64,000 nucleotides of DNA from contig JAHQIW010001335.1 of assembly GCA_019055375.1 (NCBI GenBank), positions 62,001-126,000 of the forward strand, written 5' to 3'. A program made the translations under genes and the position numbers. Positions 22,423 through 37,400 of the stretch are shown piece after piece (the stretch's first letter is position 1; each line of letters begins with the position of its first letter). A model generated the notes under the pieces. It saw nothing but the letters and a program-made list of their open reading frames with translations, searched no databases and was not told where the DNA came from. Source of the stretch: Parelaphostrongylus tenuis. Taxonomy: Eukaryota; Nematoda; Chromadorea; Rhabditida; Metastrongylidae.

Positions 22423-25400
22423 ATGCCATCGGATGCCAAGAAAGCCAGGGATGCAGCCAGAAAGACGGCGGCGAAGCAACAAAAAGGCAATCGTGGCGGT
22501 AAGAAAGGAGGAGGAGGAGATCGAGATGATCCTTCTGCCGTCAACAACTTCGAAACAAAAGTCGATGGCGTCCAGATTGGTGTTCCAGATCTCTCTAACG
22601 AAGCTTCTTCAAATAACGATAAGATTGATGGTATGTGCTTTGGAGAGTATCTCATTTTCACTCATCTCTATCTTTTTTTTGTGATGCTACTCTCTTATTG
22701 CGAGCCCTTTTTCGACCTTTAGTGGGTAGGGCCTATTTCACTTTATCGTCAGACTCTTAGTAGTCAATCGATAGCTAAATTCTCGGCAATTGCAACACTA
22801 TACTTGATCTCTGAAAGGCCTTTTTAGTGTGGTGTAGCAGCCAAGATAAGATTACATTTCACCCTCGTTTCGCATAGTCGCGCCGTGCGCAGCCATCGCA
22901 AGGCCGCCTCTCAAGGGCGCGATTTTCGTCATTCATTTGAAGAGTTTTTCTCAGCTTTGTTAAAATTTCTAATTTCTCCATCTTAGAATTGTAAAAGAGA
23001 TCTAGTTCTATGGTCGTGTGAGCATGAACTCTTCACTTTTAACTTATAGTACTAGATAAACCTGATAGGACTCTTAGTATGGGCGTGCGTAACATAATCT
23101 TCTTTTCGCTCTTCCAACGCCCTACGAAAGCCTCTGGAAAACTTTAAAGCTCAGCTTGGAATAAATCAGAATTTCTGCTATCAAACGACTACTTATGGTC
23201 TGTTAATAGACCATTCACACAGCCTAACCGAGTAGAAAAAAGGCGCGTAGAGTGTGTAATGTGATCTCATATTCGCTGATACAACGCTTTGAGAAGATTT
23301 TTTTCCAATAGAAAAAGTCTCTGTGGTTGAAATGTCCGTTTTTAAGCTATCGAATGACTATCAAAGTTTATCGAAAAAACGAAAAAGGCCTCTTCTTTAA
23401 AAGATTCAAAGATTAGTTGCAATAAAGGAATAATGCCGTTTCATGTTGTTCGATAGATCCTGTCTTCAGTGTGTTAGTGGTGAAGTCTCTGCATATCCCT
23501 AAGGTTCTTATTCGTCTAGGTTTGGTTGATGCAGCTGCTGAAACTCTCCAACAAATTGAACTTGAGAACGCCCAGGCTCGTTCAGTCGCTGGAGCTCTAA
23601 CTTCGAATCCCAAAGGTCTTGATCACAAAGTGGAAAGTTTGACGGTGAGCGATGTTTCCTCATCTTAATTCGCACGTTTATCTTCTATATATCCGAATCT
23701 GCTTCCTTCCTTCCTCGAATAACGTCCTGGATAACTGAATCCTTTTTTTTCACTGCAATGTCGGGGAAAATGCCACCTGACTTGCTGTGATTTGTTGTTC
23801 GGTGTCGAATTCTTTTCAAGTAGGGGTGAATTTCCAGCAGATCGGCTGAACCGAAAGGAACTGTGCCTTTGATGTGCCTGCAAGGGCGAAATGGACCCGT
23901 TCAGTATTGTATAAGTGCCCTGTCAGACCTCACAGAAGGCTCAAAGCGTTATTTGGATCTTCTTTCATTACTGTCCTGTCATAAAGTTCATTTGATGGCA
24001 CGTTAAACTTTAGTTTTGGTCGTCAGTCAGCTTAATACGTCCAAGTAAATGTTCTAAGAGCGCGTGTGACGCACTGGTTAGAGGTGCTTTGCGGCACACG
24101 CGCAGTTGATCAGTCGATGGTTCGATCCCGCGCTCAAGGCTCACCAAGCCTTCCGTCTCTCAAGCGTCGGCAAAATAGCACCGCCTTGTCCGAGAGGATT
24201 GCAGTTTTGAAATGGTACATCGAAAATCCACCGCCCATTCGCTGTAGGCCAGGTGTGCTTTGATAACCTCAAGGATGGTACGAATCGGTTCGAATGCGTG
24301 GCGTATCCCTCAGAGATTGGTCATCCCGAGAGCTTTGTCCTTTTTAGCCATTCTTAGTACAGATCTTCGTCTCTTTTCTAGCTGTTTTAGCTGATCTGAT
24401 TTGAATATTTTTTCTATATGTCAATTCTTTAACGTTTCAGATAACTTTCCACGGAAGAGAAGTTGTTACAGATACGAAGCTTGAACTGAATCGTGGAAGA
24501 CGTTATGGTTTGATTGGGCTCAATGGGAGTGGTGAGTCCTAGTGACTGGCAGTGCAGTCATGTTTCCCAACATTTTTTTTTTTTAGGAAAATCGACTATC
24601 ATGCATGCTATTGTTAATCGAGAACTTCCGATTCCTGAATGTGTTGACATGTATCTCGTATGTTTACATACTTATCTCTTTTTATTGTAAATAAATTGGT
24701 ATAGGAACAGTTTCATGCCATCCTTTGGTACATGTTCTTCAAGATTTTGAGATATTCATCGTGCAGACTCTTGAGAAAATATGTTTAATTCTTCGAGAAT
24801 TGAATGCATTCAATCGAATGTACGAGACTGTTTCCGAATCTTTTTCACCGGATAGAAATTACTCGTTAAAATTTTGTGGTTATTGGGTTGGGCTGGAGAA
24901 ATGTCGATTTTAAACATATACCTCGTTTTTGAAATGACCTTTTGATGTGCCGTAGTAGAAAAAAGATCTATTTCACGCATTTTCGTTATCTGCTCGGCTG
25001 AGGCCTCTGAATAGAATTTCTTCAAATTTATGTGAATTATTCGGTAGTTCCAGTCTTGTTGATTCTGAAGCAATGTTTAGTCTCCAGAAAGTTTTTCGTA
25101 TTGCTCAAAAGCAAAGAAGGGTTACGTTTCATTCTCGGAGTTTGCTTGACAAATATGAGATACTTATGCACCACAAGCATATGAACATGTGCAGAAAACT
25201 ATGGAGTACCATATTACAGCGACAAAATGAAAGCCGAAGCTTTTGAAACAGTGAAAAAAACTCCGACTAAGTTGAGAAATGCGCGTCCCCTGAGAGCTGC
25301 GCTATACGAACGACGATTGCCGTCCCTAAAGGGTTAGAAGAGCAAACAAAATTGCAGTCTCGTTATTCTTCCCAAAACTCCCACATTTCTTTCAGGTTTC

Positions 25401-28400
25401 ACGTGAAATGCCTGCTTCCAATATGACCGCACTACAAGCTGTCGTAGATGTTGATAGTGAACGAAAACAGCTTGAACAGCTTGCTGAGGAGCTCGCAGGA
25501 AACGACGACGATGGTGTGATTGCATGACTTTCACTACTCAGATTACTAGTGCTTTATTGTTCTCCTATCTTCAGAAAGTCAAGAAAAGCTCATGGACATC
25601 TATGATAGACTCGACGAAATGGATGCCGAGCTTGCTGAGAAGAGAGCGGCCGAAATTCTTCACGGTCTCGGCTTTACCAAAACTATGCAGTTGAAGAAAT
25701 GCAAAGATTTTTCAGGTTGAAAATTTTCTTTATTGATTGGTTTTTGTTTTTTTCTCTTTGTACATTGGTTTCAGGCGGTTGGAGAATGAGAATAGCATTG
25801 GCTCGTGCTCTTTACCTCAAGCCATCCTTATTACTTCTCGACGAACCGACGAATCACCTCGATCTCGAGGCTTGTGTATGGCTTGAAGGTGAACTCAGTA
25901 GATATAAGAGAACGCTCCTCATAGTCTCTCACTCACAGGATTTCATGAACGGTGTTTGTACGAATATCATTCACCTATTTCAGAAGAAATTGGTATATTA
26001 TACGGTGAGTTCACGGCTTTGTTCATGTAAATTTTAACACTCAAGTGTTCATCGATTTCGTTTAGGGCAACTACGATCAGTTTGTAAAGACTCGAATAGA
26101 GCTTCTAGAAAATCAAATGAAGAGATATAATTGGGAACAGGCACAGCTTCAGCATATGAAGGTTTTATTTTTATCAGTTCTGCCTTACAAAAATTAAGCT
26201 TTCTAAGTTTGTTTACTTTTTTTTGCGATATATATCTTTACATTTCGTGCAGTTCTCAAAGCTGCCATCTGGTAATATTGATTTCGAGGTAATTTCTGCT
26301 TTACTAAAGTGGCTTAAGAGGTGATAGCTTCGTAAATTTATGAAAAGACTTGTATTTTATCGCATTGTTCTCGGACACTTCTTTGTTATGCACTCTGAAA
26401 ATCCTATTCTTAGGTATAGGGAGCGCTATGGCACTTTCTCATCCGTTTTCCTACTTGATGTCGTTCATCATCCATTAAGAATGTCGCCTTTCGGAGACTT
26501 TTTGATTCCTTGTGAATCCACTTCGTCGTCTTTCCCATCCGCTTGCGTCTCCCTTTATCGTATGATCGGCCTATCGACGTTTATTAACCGGGACATATTC
26601 TACTGGCTATCAAGCAGTGGATTTATTGCATTTGAACTGTTGAATAGAATAGATGGTCCGAACTACGAAAATCGACTTGATTCTGGAACTGCCGAGTCTC
26701 TTCAGTGGCCTACGTATTGTGTACGAGGTTAATGATATCAGATGGAAGTATCGTCCCTTGTTTAAATTATACATCAGAAACGGATGAAAGGTTCCGTCAA
26801 AAACTAAGCACTTATTTTGGTGTAATATACACAGCCGACTATCTATTACCTCGACATTGCTCAACATTTCACATTTCTTTATTTGTAAGCCAAAACTCGA
26901 TATCGATATAGTACATTTCACCTAAGCAACTGACGCTTCGGCTGTCTCGCTTTGTTCGAAGCCTGGAGAGATCAATCTGCCCGCAATCTAATCAGGTATT
27001 TGAGGTGTTTGGGTGACTGAGTTATGAGGCAACCTGATTTTTCGAAGCTCTGAGATGGCGAGACCGCCGAAGTTCTAGTTGTCTGGAGAAATCATATTAC
27101 ATCAGTATCGAGTTAGCCTTGCAAAGAAGAGGGTGTGAGTTACGGAACACATAGATGTGGTTCGGTAAGCTGACTAATGAACTTGTTCAAAGCCCGACTG
27201 CTGACATGGCTACTCGTTGTCTTCTTACTGAGCTCTTCTTTTTGAGTCGTTATCCATATTCATCGAACGTCCGAGGTTTATGTAGAATGTGTTTCTCTCA
27301 TTTAGTGATCCGTACTTTAGAATCTCCTTCTTTTTTTTTTCATCATACGTTCTCCTTTAAATAGGTTTTCTTCCAGTTTGAAAGAACTTTTTTTTATTTT
27401 GACTAGTAAGCATCTGAGGGCCTTTGCTTGTGTAGTGCGTCCTCTAAACAAGAAAGTATCGTCAGCAAAACAGATGAAGAGGTCTTGTATGTGTGTTTTT
27501 TTTCCAAAATATCTTCTTAATTTGCACTTGTTATTTGTTTTGTTTTACATAACTCACTATCACAATTATCATGCGGATCCCAGCATCTCTTGTATTAATT
27601 CCCTTTCATCCTCCACAAAAGTCCTCAAAGTTTGGCGTGTTCTCTTGGTTACTGCCTAAAAAATTGCCTTCTTTACGAAAATTGATGCCGTTTAATGCTG
27701 ATCGAGGCGTTTTCTTCCTGAAGATAGCCAAACCAAGAGGTTTTGTTTTGTTTCTAGAGGTGTTGATAGCAGGAGAGCTCCGGGGGAGGTCAGGTCAGGT
27801 TAGCACCTTGTACCCTAATAAAGTACATCAGCATTCACTCCACTATCCCCTACCAAATTCTGGATAACAATGAGAACATTTGAGTGTTCAAAGTTTCCAT
27901 TGTAGGAGGAAGTAGTGCGAATAGGGACGATGCAAAGAGAAACATCAACGTGTACTCAGAGATGTAGAGTGATGTGCGAAACTTTCGCGGCGGCGAGACT
28001 CGAACCCCCATTTCACTCTATCTGGGAGCACGTGCTTTAACCCGTTGCACTAGTGACGCCCGTTTTTCCATCAATCTTTCTGCGATACAACACATCTATA
28101 CATATAGCCTTAATATAATGTGTTGTGGCATAGAAATTGTTGTGGAAAACGGGCGTCAGTAGTGCAGCGTGTTGGAGCACGCGCTACCTGACAAAATGAG
28201 ATTCGGGTTGGAGTCCCGCCTGCTGCGGAAGTTTTGCACATCACTCTACATCACTGGACATATCTATAACATCATACCACCGCTCAAAGCGGTCATATAA
28301 AAAGAATTCCATTTGCTCGTGTGCTGGGCGATATATCCTTATCCAGTTTCTTTCCTGCTTAAATGCATCCTCTTTGAAATCTGAGAAATGAGGGCTCATT

Positions 28401-31400
28401 CTTTTACATTTTGTTGGATTCAATATAGGAAAGGAAAGCAGAACTCCATTTTGGTATACATAGGGAGCCTCTATCTTGTAATCAATGATACGCATATCCA
28501 GTGGCTTCTTTTCCTATTGGTAAAATTTGTGATGAGCTGCGTTGTATTGGTTTGTAGTTTAGATCGCGTCTTTTTGCGCCATATGCATTTTATTCAGTGC
28601 ATACATGGCATTATGGTACTTTCAAATCCAATCTAATTCAATTTTCATTACGTTAATACGAATCAGATCTCTTAGGACTACGTTGCTCGCTTTGGTCACG
28701 GCTCTGCAAAACTGGCTCGACAAGCTCAATCGAAAGAAAAAACGATGGCAAAAATGATCGCTGGAGGACTAACGGAGAAAGCTGTGGCCGAGACGGTTGG
28801 TTTTTTGTGAGGCTCTTCGTGTTGATTCAGTCGCATTTACGGTTTCATACACGAGAATGAGTAATATTATATGTCACTTTCACTTCAGTTATTTCTTGAT
28901 TTGACCCGTATCACTTTTTTTCTTTGAGGATCCCAGTGCTTTTAGCATGCTGTTCGTTTCATGGCGTTCATCACTTGCTTGAAAATATTATGTTTTCACA
29001 AATGCTGTAGAACACTAGTCCGGAAGATTTTGCAGTCTCTATGGAACGCAAGCTAGGGTGTTTCGTAGGACGTTCGGGGATCATTTCCGCGCCGAGCATC
29101 ACTATCACTCGGCTATCCTTCTGTACCCTCAATACTCCTATACGACAACATCCGCGAAAGTAACCGGACGCTAGTGTTCATTAGCTCTGAACCAAATAGC
29201 AAAGTAACTTTTGGATGAAGTTTTAGAAAGTTTGGAAAACTTTCCAGAAGTGACAGAAGACCTGCTGCGTAGTGAATTTATTTCTGTGCAGGAATCTTAT
29301 CATATTAGTTGGAGTTTTGCTTCAGTTTTGTTTCTCCTTACGTAAATCCGGTATGAATTCAGAGTTTTAGTCTATTTGAGATCTATTTCTTCGAAGATCT
29401 TAGATTTAGTCTTTTTCTGCTTGCCTTTCAAATGATAACAGAAGTGCTAACAATAATGTTTGCTAGCTCTTCACGTATCTCTTTATGTGAGAATGGTAGC
29501 TTGGAGGAAATAGGAGCTAAGCTACGACGCTTATTTTATGGTCCTCTACTCCCAGTAACGTCTGACTTAAGTAGAAAATGAAAGGGGGTTTTTTTTCTCT
29601 AGCAACATAATTTTCAAGCCTATATCCTACGCTGGGCAAGAAGTCTTCATAAAGAGTATCTGATAATGTTTCGAAAGCATAAATCTCAAGCTAGCGCTGC
29701 ACGAGGCCGGTTTTCGAAAGGACCCTCTTGTAGGTTTGTCGGTTTGGTTGGAAAGTGCTGAAAAATCCAGAGAAAATTATGTTTGTTGGGTGCATATTTT
29801 TCGCAGTACAGAGCTCCCTTTTTGGACTATTTGTAGTCTTTCGATAGCGTAAAATTTAGTGCTGTGCATCCCGGAAAGACTATTTCTCTGCAACACAGTA
29901 GGGAAAATATGATTGATTCACATGCGCGAACCTCGATCGATGGCGCTTAAGTGATGTTTATTTGATCAGAATTTTTTCTGCTTTGGAAGAAGCTCCGGAT
30001 CGAACCTTTGACTCTGAGAAGATTTCCTGTACACGTTCATGTGCTTTTCGTGCTTCCAGCGAAGTAATGTTGAATTGCGCGGCCGATGTGGAACATAATT
30101 CTATTCTTGATTTTCAATATCATAAAAGGGTCTTTTCAAAAATTGTCTAAGTACAGCGCTAGCTTGAGACTCAAGCTTTCGAATGATTACTCACACTACT
30201 TTTGAAAACTTTTATACAGCGTATGGAATGGGCTTGAAAATCTGTGCTACCAAACGGAAAAGAACCGAAAGATGTTATAAATGTCCTCGTATTTTCCAAT
30301 AAGACTTGACATGCAATATCTCCTTGCTTCTTGACATGTAGTAATTCATGCTCGGATCAGTTCAGGTCAAACAATTTTACTTTTTTGACGCTGGACACAT
30401 CCCTCCTCCTGTAATCATGGTGCAGCACGTGTCATTTCGATATAGTGAAACAACGGTTAGTCCATATGATTTCTATATTTCTACTGCTTTATAGCAATGT
30501 TAAGATGCCATAAATATAATCTGAGTATTGAGTGATATGCAAAGCATTAGACCCCACGCTGGAGTTGGAATCGCATTACACCCTCAGTGGTGGTGGTGGT
30601 AGTACCCCCGATATGGCTTGAACACAGCTTCAATTTCCGCGTGCGGTCAAATGTTTTGCATACTACTCAGCACTCTTACATGTATAATTTTACGAAAAGG
30701 TTAGTGTGCTTTCACATGTTTCTAGAAAAGCACCGACGTTCTTCTTATTAGTTAGTAATTCTGTTTTCCATTTATCTTTTAACTAAATCCACTTTTTTCG
30801 TTTTCCAGTAACGCGTATAGATCTGTGAAGATTGCGTATTGAAGAAATAGTGCGCTAGTATGTGAAAATTATGATCTCTGAATCGTACAGTAGACTTTTT
30901 CGAGCGCGATGAAGTTGAGAATCAGCTATTTTCAAGGGCACACTGTGTGGAAAGATAGTTGGAGGTACAATGCAGCATAAACGTGGTCGATGGTTGAACG
31001 CTGAGCTCAAGACTCACCAAACCTTCCATCCCTCGGGTGCTGGAAAGTTGGTACCAGACTTGTCTGGTTGGAATACAGCAATGACTTGATGTAGATAAGT
31101 CTGCGACCTGTTCGATACCAATTTACCGACCCCGGAGGGATGGATGGCTTGATAAGTCATGAGTGCGAGATCGAACCCATCATCGATCTTGTGTGCAGCG
31201 CAGAGTACCTTCAACCACTGCGCCACATATATCTTATACAACATTAAATCATGCCATTTATTATTGATCTGTGGTTTGATTTCAGCCTTGGATCTACAGA
31301 AACATCGATTTTGGTATCGATCTCGACACACGAGTTGCTCTGGTCGGTCCAAATGGAGCGGGAAAATCTACGTTACTAAAACTTTTGTGTTCTGATGTCA

Positions 31401-34400
31401 TGCCTACTGATGGCCTTATAAGACGACATTCTCACGTGAAAATTGGTCGATATCATCAGGTGATCTTCATGAATTTAGAATCTGTTAAGCTTTCTGAGTA
31501 CGTACGAAACGTCAATGGTCAATACAGAGATTAAATTATCATTGTTCGAATGCACAGATGTTCATATTTTATTTTACCGGGAAAATTGCATATTTTCCCA
31601 TGTTTTATTCCTTATCAGTGTTGTAGTGCTTACCCATTCTTCTTTTACTTTGCTGTGTGCGGTTGATTCACGTTAGGCGACGACCGTAGCTGTTGGAGGG
31701 CTTGGTGAGTATCAGTTTCTGTTTCGAATTTACAGTAATTATTCCGTTATAGGTAGTGATTGTATAAGCAGCGGAGGCAAATATCAGTGTATCATTTGCT
31801 ATAGATCATCTACGTTGTCATTCATCAGAGTGCTGGCCTGAGTGGTGTAAAGGTAGCACACACCCCCGGTAATGGTGAAACGCGAGTTCAAATTCCGCGT
31901 AGTGTCGGGTTTGCGCGTATCACTCAGTGTTCTTAGCTGTATATCTACCACATGCCACTGCGAGGTAGCACTAAAGATGAATTGACAGTTATCATTCATC
32001 ATTACTATCAGTATTTTTATCATTATCACCATTTGTAGTAGAAGTGCTAGTCACCATTGTCTATTATTAGTGGTAGAGGTAACTTCTCAGCGAAATCGTA
32101 CTATCGTATTCTCGAGATTATTTTGGTAGGTTAAATAATTGAACTTGTCAAATGATTACTCAAATGTGAGTGGATTATGGTTGGAACCTTTAACCTTAAG
32201 AGCCAGATACTCTACTCTCTAACCCCTTCGGACCTTGGATCGATGGCCTTGTGCCTCTAACTGGCAACTCTGGACGGTCTGCGTCATTGTTAGACGCAGC
32301 ATTCTAAGGGTTAGTGATGCGGATGAGATGGAACAGACCGATCAGAGTTGCCACTAAGAGATGCGGAGGTCATGAGTCCACTGTCTCGAAAGTTCTAATC
32401 TACAGCAATCCTTTATTCTTGCTGCTTATAGCTATGTTATGATCCTTCAGTTGTACATCTAAGAATGTTGACTGACGTGCAAAACGTTCTACGATCCCAG
32501 ATGGGAGTTGAACGCACGTTCCACCTTTACTAGGAGCGCGTGCCACCATTCCATCAGGGAGGCCATCGCTTTGCTACCACTCTTTTTTTCGACACAAAAT
32601 ATCGCAGCTGTCAACAACTAACCTTCAACAAGTTTAATTGGAGATGTGAAAGGCAGCCTTAACTCTCAATCGGGGCGAATGTTCCGCATACCACTCATCA
32701 TTCTTAGCTCTAATTCTACCTCATCTCATTGTTAGGTGTTTTCAAACTATAAAACCATGGATCACTAAGCAGATCAAGTTTCATTGAATTCTTCAGTGTA
32801 ACTTCTATTTTGTGAAGAGTAGCGCCGATACTCTTAACGAAGTGGACCGGCTTTGTCTAGTTGTTCGTATTCAAACACCCATCACCGGCCGTTGTAGGTG
32901 AACATTGGGAAGGAAGATAATGGGAGGACTAGTTGTGCAAGAAATCTGTAGTTTGTGAATTTTTTTCTATTTGAGAAAGGTGAGAATTCATCGGTAATGT
33001 CATTGAACGATGAACGACAATGATTCTTGAATGTGAATCACTCATCGATGTTATCATAAGTAATATAAAGATGTGTCGTGGCCTTGTAGTTGTGATGCTC
33101 GTCGTTGCGCACGCGGAGCCGAACTCCACCTACAGTACTCTCCGGCAGTCAACAGGAACGCCCTATGGAGCTTCACAGTCAGGCTATTTTCGAAATTGGA
33201 AGGAAAGATGCTCGATCAGTACTCTGAGTCATTCAAGAACAAGGCTAAAAACGGATCGAATGCCAGGAGTACTGGGCTCCGCACGGTAAAAACTGTAATG
33301 ACGAGTTGTGTAAATAAGTAAATAAAATAAGACATAAGTTTATAAACGAAGATTGGTGCTTCACAATAGTTCTTGAAATTTTGATTCAATGGGCATTAAC
33401 TTCTTGGAATCGTTGGTGTTGAATCTTTGGTGTTATGGAAGTTTTTTTAAAAGTATTCTGAAGGATGGAAGTAAAGGGATAAAGTTTTGATTGATAAATC
33501 CCTGAAAGATGCGCCATACATTCGACTTTGTCGAGCATCGTTTGAGGTGACTGTATGCATGTCTGGTCTTCACAATGACTAACGGTGGCCTATCGATCTA
33601 TCTCGTCAGTGCTTTCGTGCTCACAGTTAAGTCCGGTATCAATTTACCGACCCCCGAAGAAACAGAAGGCTGAGACCCAAAGTGGGGGATCGAACCATCA
33701 ACTATTAATTGGTTGGCCATATGTGTGTGTCGCAGAGCACCCTCTAACCACTGCACCGTGTGCGTTCCGTCTTTGACAAGAGATCTTAGAATCTCTGCTT
33801 TCAATAAGTGCTTAGATCTCTGTCTGTTCATTACTTAGAATGGTCGCGTTCTCTATAATGCTGGTGGCGCAAATTGCAAAAGTGTAGATTTTAAATATTT
33901 TGCAAAGTATGAAGTGGATTTCCAAATATGTCTAAGAGAATTGAGTGGTAGGCAAAAATCCTACCTCAGATGGGAGTTGATCCCTCGTTTCATCAAAATC
34001 GGAGCGCGTGCTACCACTACACAGATTCCCCCGCTTACTCACCACTCATTCTTCACTATCTATCATAGCTATGAGCCACCAACCTTGAACAGATTTGGTC
34101 TGCTTAACAATATCGCTATATGAATTCAGTTAAGCTGATAGATATTGAGATACCCGGTATGGATGAAACACGGGTTCAACTCCCTCTTGAGGTCGTTTTT
34201 TCGCTCACCGCTCAATTTCCTAGATACATCTGAAACATTATAACTCTGCAAAAAAGCAGTAGAAACATTAGAAATTTCTTAGTATAAAGTGAGTAGAGAC
34301 CTTCAGTGTGGGATTCTATGCTGACGTTGGAAAATATTGTACTTGCGAGTGTAAATTAATTAATACTAGATTAAGTTCTTTTTTTCCGTTCAGTCTTCAT

Positions 34401-37400
34401 TCTTGCCACTTTCAGCTCAGCATCTTTTCGTGATATGGATCATGGCAGTAATGATGAGAATACTGCGATCTCCGATAAGCCGAGTAAGAACCAGTCACAA
34501 GACGAAGGTCGTGAAGGTGCTGGACATGATACTACTTCGCCGAAAAATAGGCCCACCACACCTAGAGGATCAGCCGTTCCCAGTGCGGGTCAAATGGATG
34601 TCAAACCCTCTTGTGAGTTGTTTCTTTGTTGTTTCTTTACCTTAATCCCCCACAGTAACTCATTCTGTTATTATTTGGAATATTATATGCCACTTGAGTG
34701 AGTGGCGCAGTGGTTAGAGGTGTTCTGCGGCCCACACGCCGACCATTGATGATTGATGGTTCCGTGCCCCGCTCAAGGCTCCCCAAGCCTTTCATTCCTT
34801 CAAGGTTCGTGATGCACTCTGTCATCTCAGATGATCTTAGATGAAGCCGAATGCATGATGCACCTGTCAGAAATTGATCAATACCCGACCCTATACCTTC
34901 TCATCCTTAATGTATCTCCCCAGCTTTGCTTTGTAAAGCTGGCTTAGCTACATTCTTTGAATTTTGGTGTTCCCACTCCAGAGTGTGTTTACATCTAGAT
35001 CCGTATTCCATGTAAAACATCTTTCAATCAGTCACGTATTTTTCGGTTTCTTTTCTTTATACTTTTGAACCGCTCAGTATCACTGTGTTATCTCCACTAA
35101 GTTTGCTCATTTATTGTTCTTGTAAACAAGAAGCCAATCTCCGAAAATTTGAAGATCTCGAGTAGATCGGTCTTCTCTACATTTAGACTAATTTTCGTTT
35201 TTTCGTTCAATATCGAAGCACTCTTCAGTACCCGCGTAAAGCACTGGGAGAGATATGATTGTTACTGTCTGAAACGATGTTAAAAGGACAAAGGTATGGG
35301 CGTTGATCAAATTTTAAGAGATGCGCCATACAATTGCCTTCATTAGGCATCTTTTGATGGTCTTTCAATGCATACTTGGCCTTCACAATGTACGTTGGCC
35401 CAACGATGCATCAAGTCAAGCTAGTATCCTCTCAAAGAAGTCTGATAACAATTAGCCAAATTCTCAGGGACGAAAGGCGTAGTGACTTTTTGAGCATGGG
35501 ATCGAACCATCGACATGTGTGTCACAGGGCTCTCTAACCACTGTGCCGCGCCTGCGGGCCTAATAGCGATGTTAGGTAGATTTCTCTTTACAATTCTTTA
35601 AATTTTGTACGGTCCGTCATTGACATCTACTCCGTGGATTCCAGCATTTATGTTCAGTTTTTTCTCACTCATCTGTGTAGGCTTTCGAACATTTTGTTCA
35701 TAGATCCGATTGGTTTCTGGGAAATTTTCTTTCTTCGTTAGTGTCGTTGGACATTGGTCGAGGCGATTGCCCAGAAATCCTGAGATGGCAAGATTAGAGC
35801 TTTACATGTGAGTGGTGGAGAGTAGGATTTTCCCAAGGAAGTATTGGTAGCATTTTCGCGACTTCGCAGGTATGAGAGGTCTATTAAGGCCGGTATGGTT
35901 TTGAGCCAAGTACTATGCTCGTGATGACCGGCATCATCACCACTGAGCTATCATTCAATAGGCATAGTAGGTTCCAATCTCAGTGTCACATGTCTTAGTC
36001 TTTGGCGTCGCGCGTAGTATATCATCATGCAACCAAAATCTTCGGTTTTGTAAGCTGTGAGCAACTGTACTATAGATCCTTAGGTGCCAAAAATGTACAA
36101 GAGAGAGTTGAAGTCGAAGCAGTATTAATCTCGGGTCATACTCGAGAACTTGTAACAAACATTTTGCTAGTACGCATCTTTGTGTGGTCGTTCTCACTCA
36201 GTAGTGAGTGGTATGCAGAACATTTGAATTCTGGTGGGGGTTAAACCTACGGCGTGCTACCACCACGCCACCGATGCCGCCGCTTTGCTACCACTCTTCG
36301 ATATAACCTATCATAGCTGTGAGCAACCTCCCACTAAGGAGTTTGATATGCTAAGCACATGTTGACACCAAAAATCCAGTTAAGATGACAACTTCTGGAC
36401 ATGTACTTATTTAAATTATTTATTCCTTTTGCTTTTCAGCAGTGTTACGATGTTAGGAATATACACTAAGAATATTGAGTAGTATGCAAAACATCTGACG
36501 AATTGCCATTTTCATTATAAGGGTCCTACCACATATTAAAGAACTGAGGTGGACGTTATGTATACACTTCTTCAATAATGGAATTTTTCGTTGTGCATTC
36601 CTCGGCCTTACAATAATCTAAACATATTTTAAGCTTTTCTTGAGTTCTGTCATGGCACTTATAAAGTGCTAACCGGGCGTTTCGGCCTTGCAACCTCATC
36701 GGTGTCACGGTGCCTTTCGTTTTATATGTAGGGGGAATATCCCCTTGTAAAGGATGGGATCAAACGAAAGGCATCCTGCTAGTGATGAGGCTGAAAGGCC
36801 GAAAAGTGCGTCCAACATCTCATAAGTGCCATAGCAGTCCTCATGTAAGCCTTAGAATTTGTTATCAGATTGTGTTGTCTTGATCGAGGTCTCAAAAAAG
36901 CAGTTTGATGTAAAGTCGTACAATACTTGTCCTTGTGAATTATGGACCGACTTAACAGCATAGTGACGAATTGATATAGATTCTGTGAGAACCATTTTAC
37001 AGCAGTGATGTTTTGATGTCTATATTTATTTCCAGCCGATCGTCTGAAGCACTTGCCAAATAAAGTGTTTGACGACAAGGGTACACAGATCGTTCCTACT
37101 ACCAATAACGTTGCTGGCAAATTAAATGTAGAAGAAACTCAAAGATCAACTCCAAGATCTCTCAGAAAGAATATAAAGGTGTATAAAACGTCATTAGCAC
37201 GTTCTCTGGAGATCGTTTCGTGCATTGTGTTTTAGGCAACTGTTCTCACCTTTCGCGTAATTGTTGACCGTCCAAACATGGCTCGTGTACAGCTATTACT
37301 CTGCAACATCTCAGGTCGTTCGCTTTACTTCAAATTGAAGAGCAACGTTGGAAGCAACATTTCGGTATGTGGATTTTGAGTGCAATCGTCTAATGAATAG

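Noticed and set aside
26340..26732. 130-codon open frame in ABC-F intron 8
   Set aside because: No domain, no splice context and no counterpart in the well-conserved ABC-F protein.
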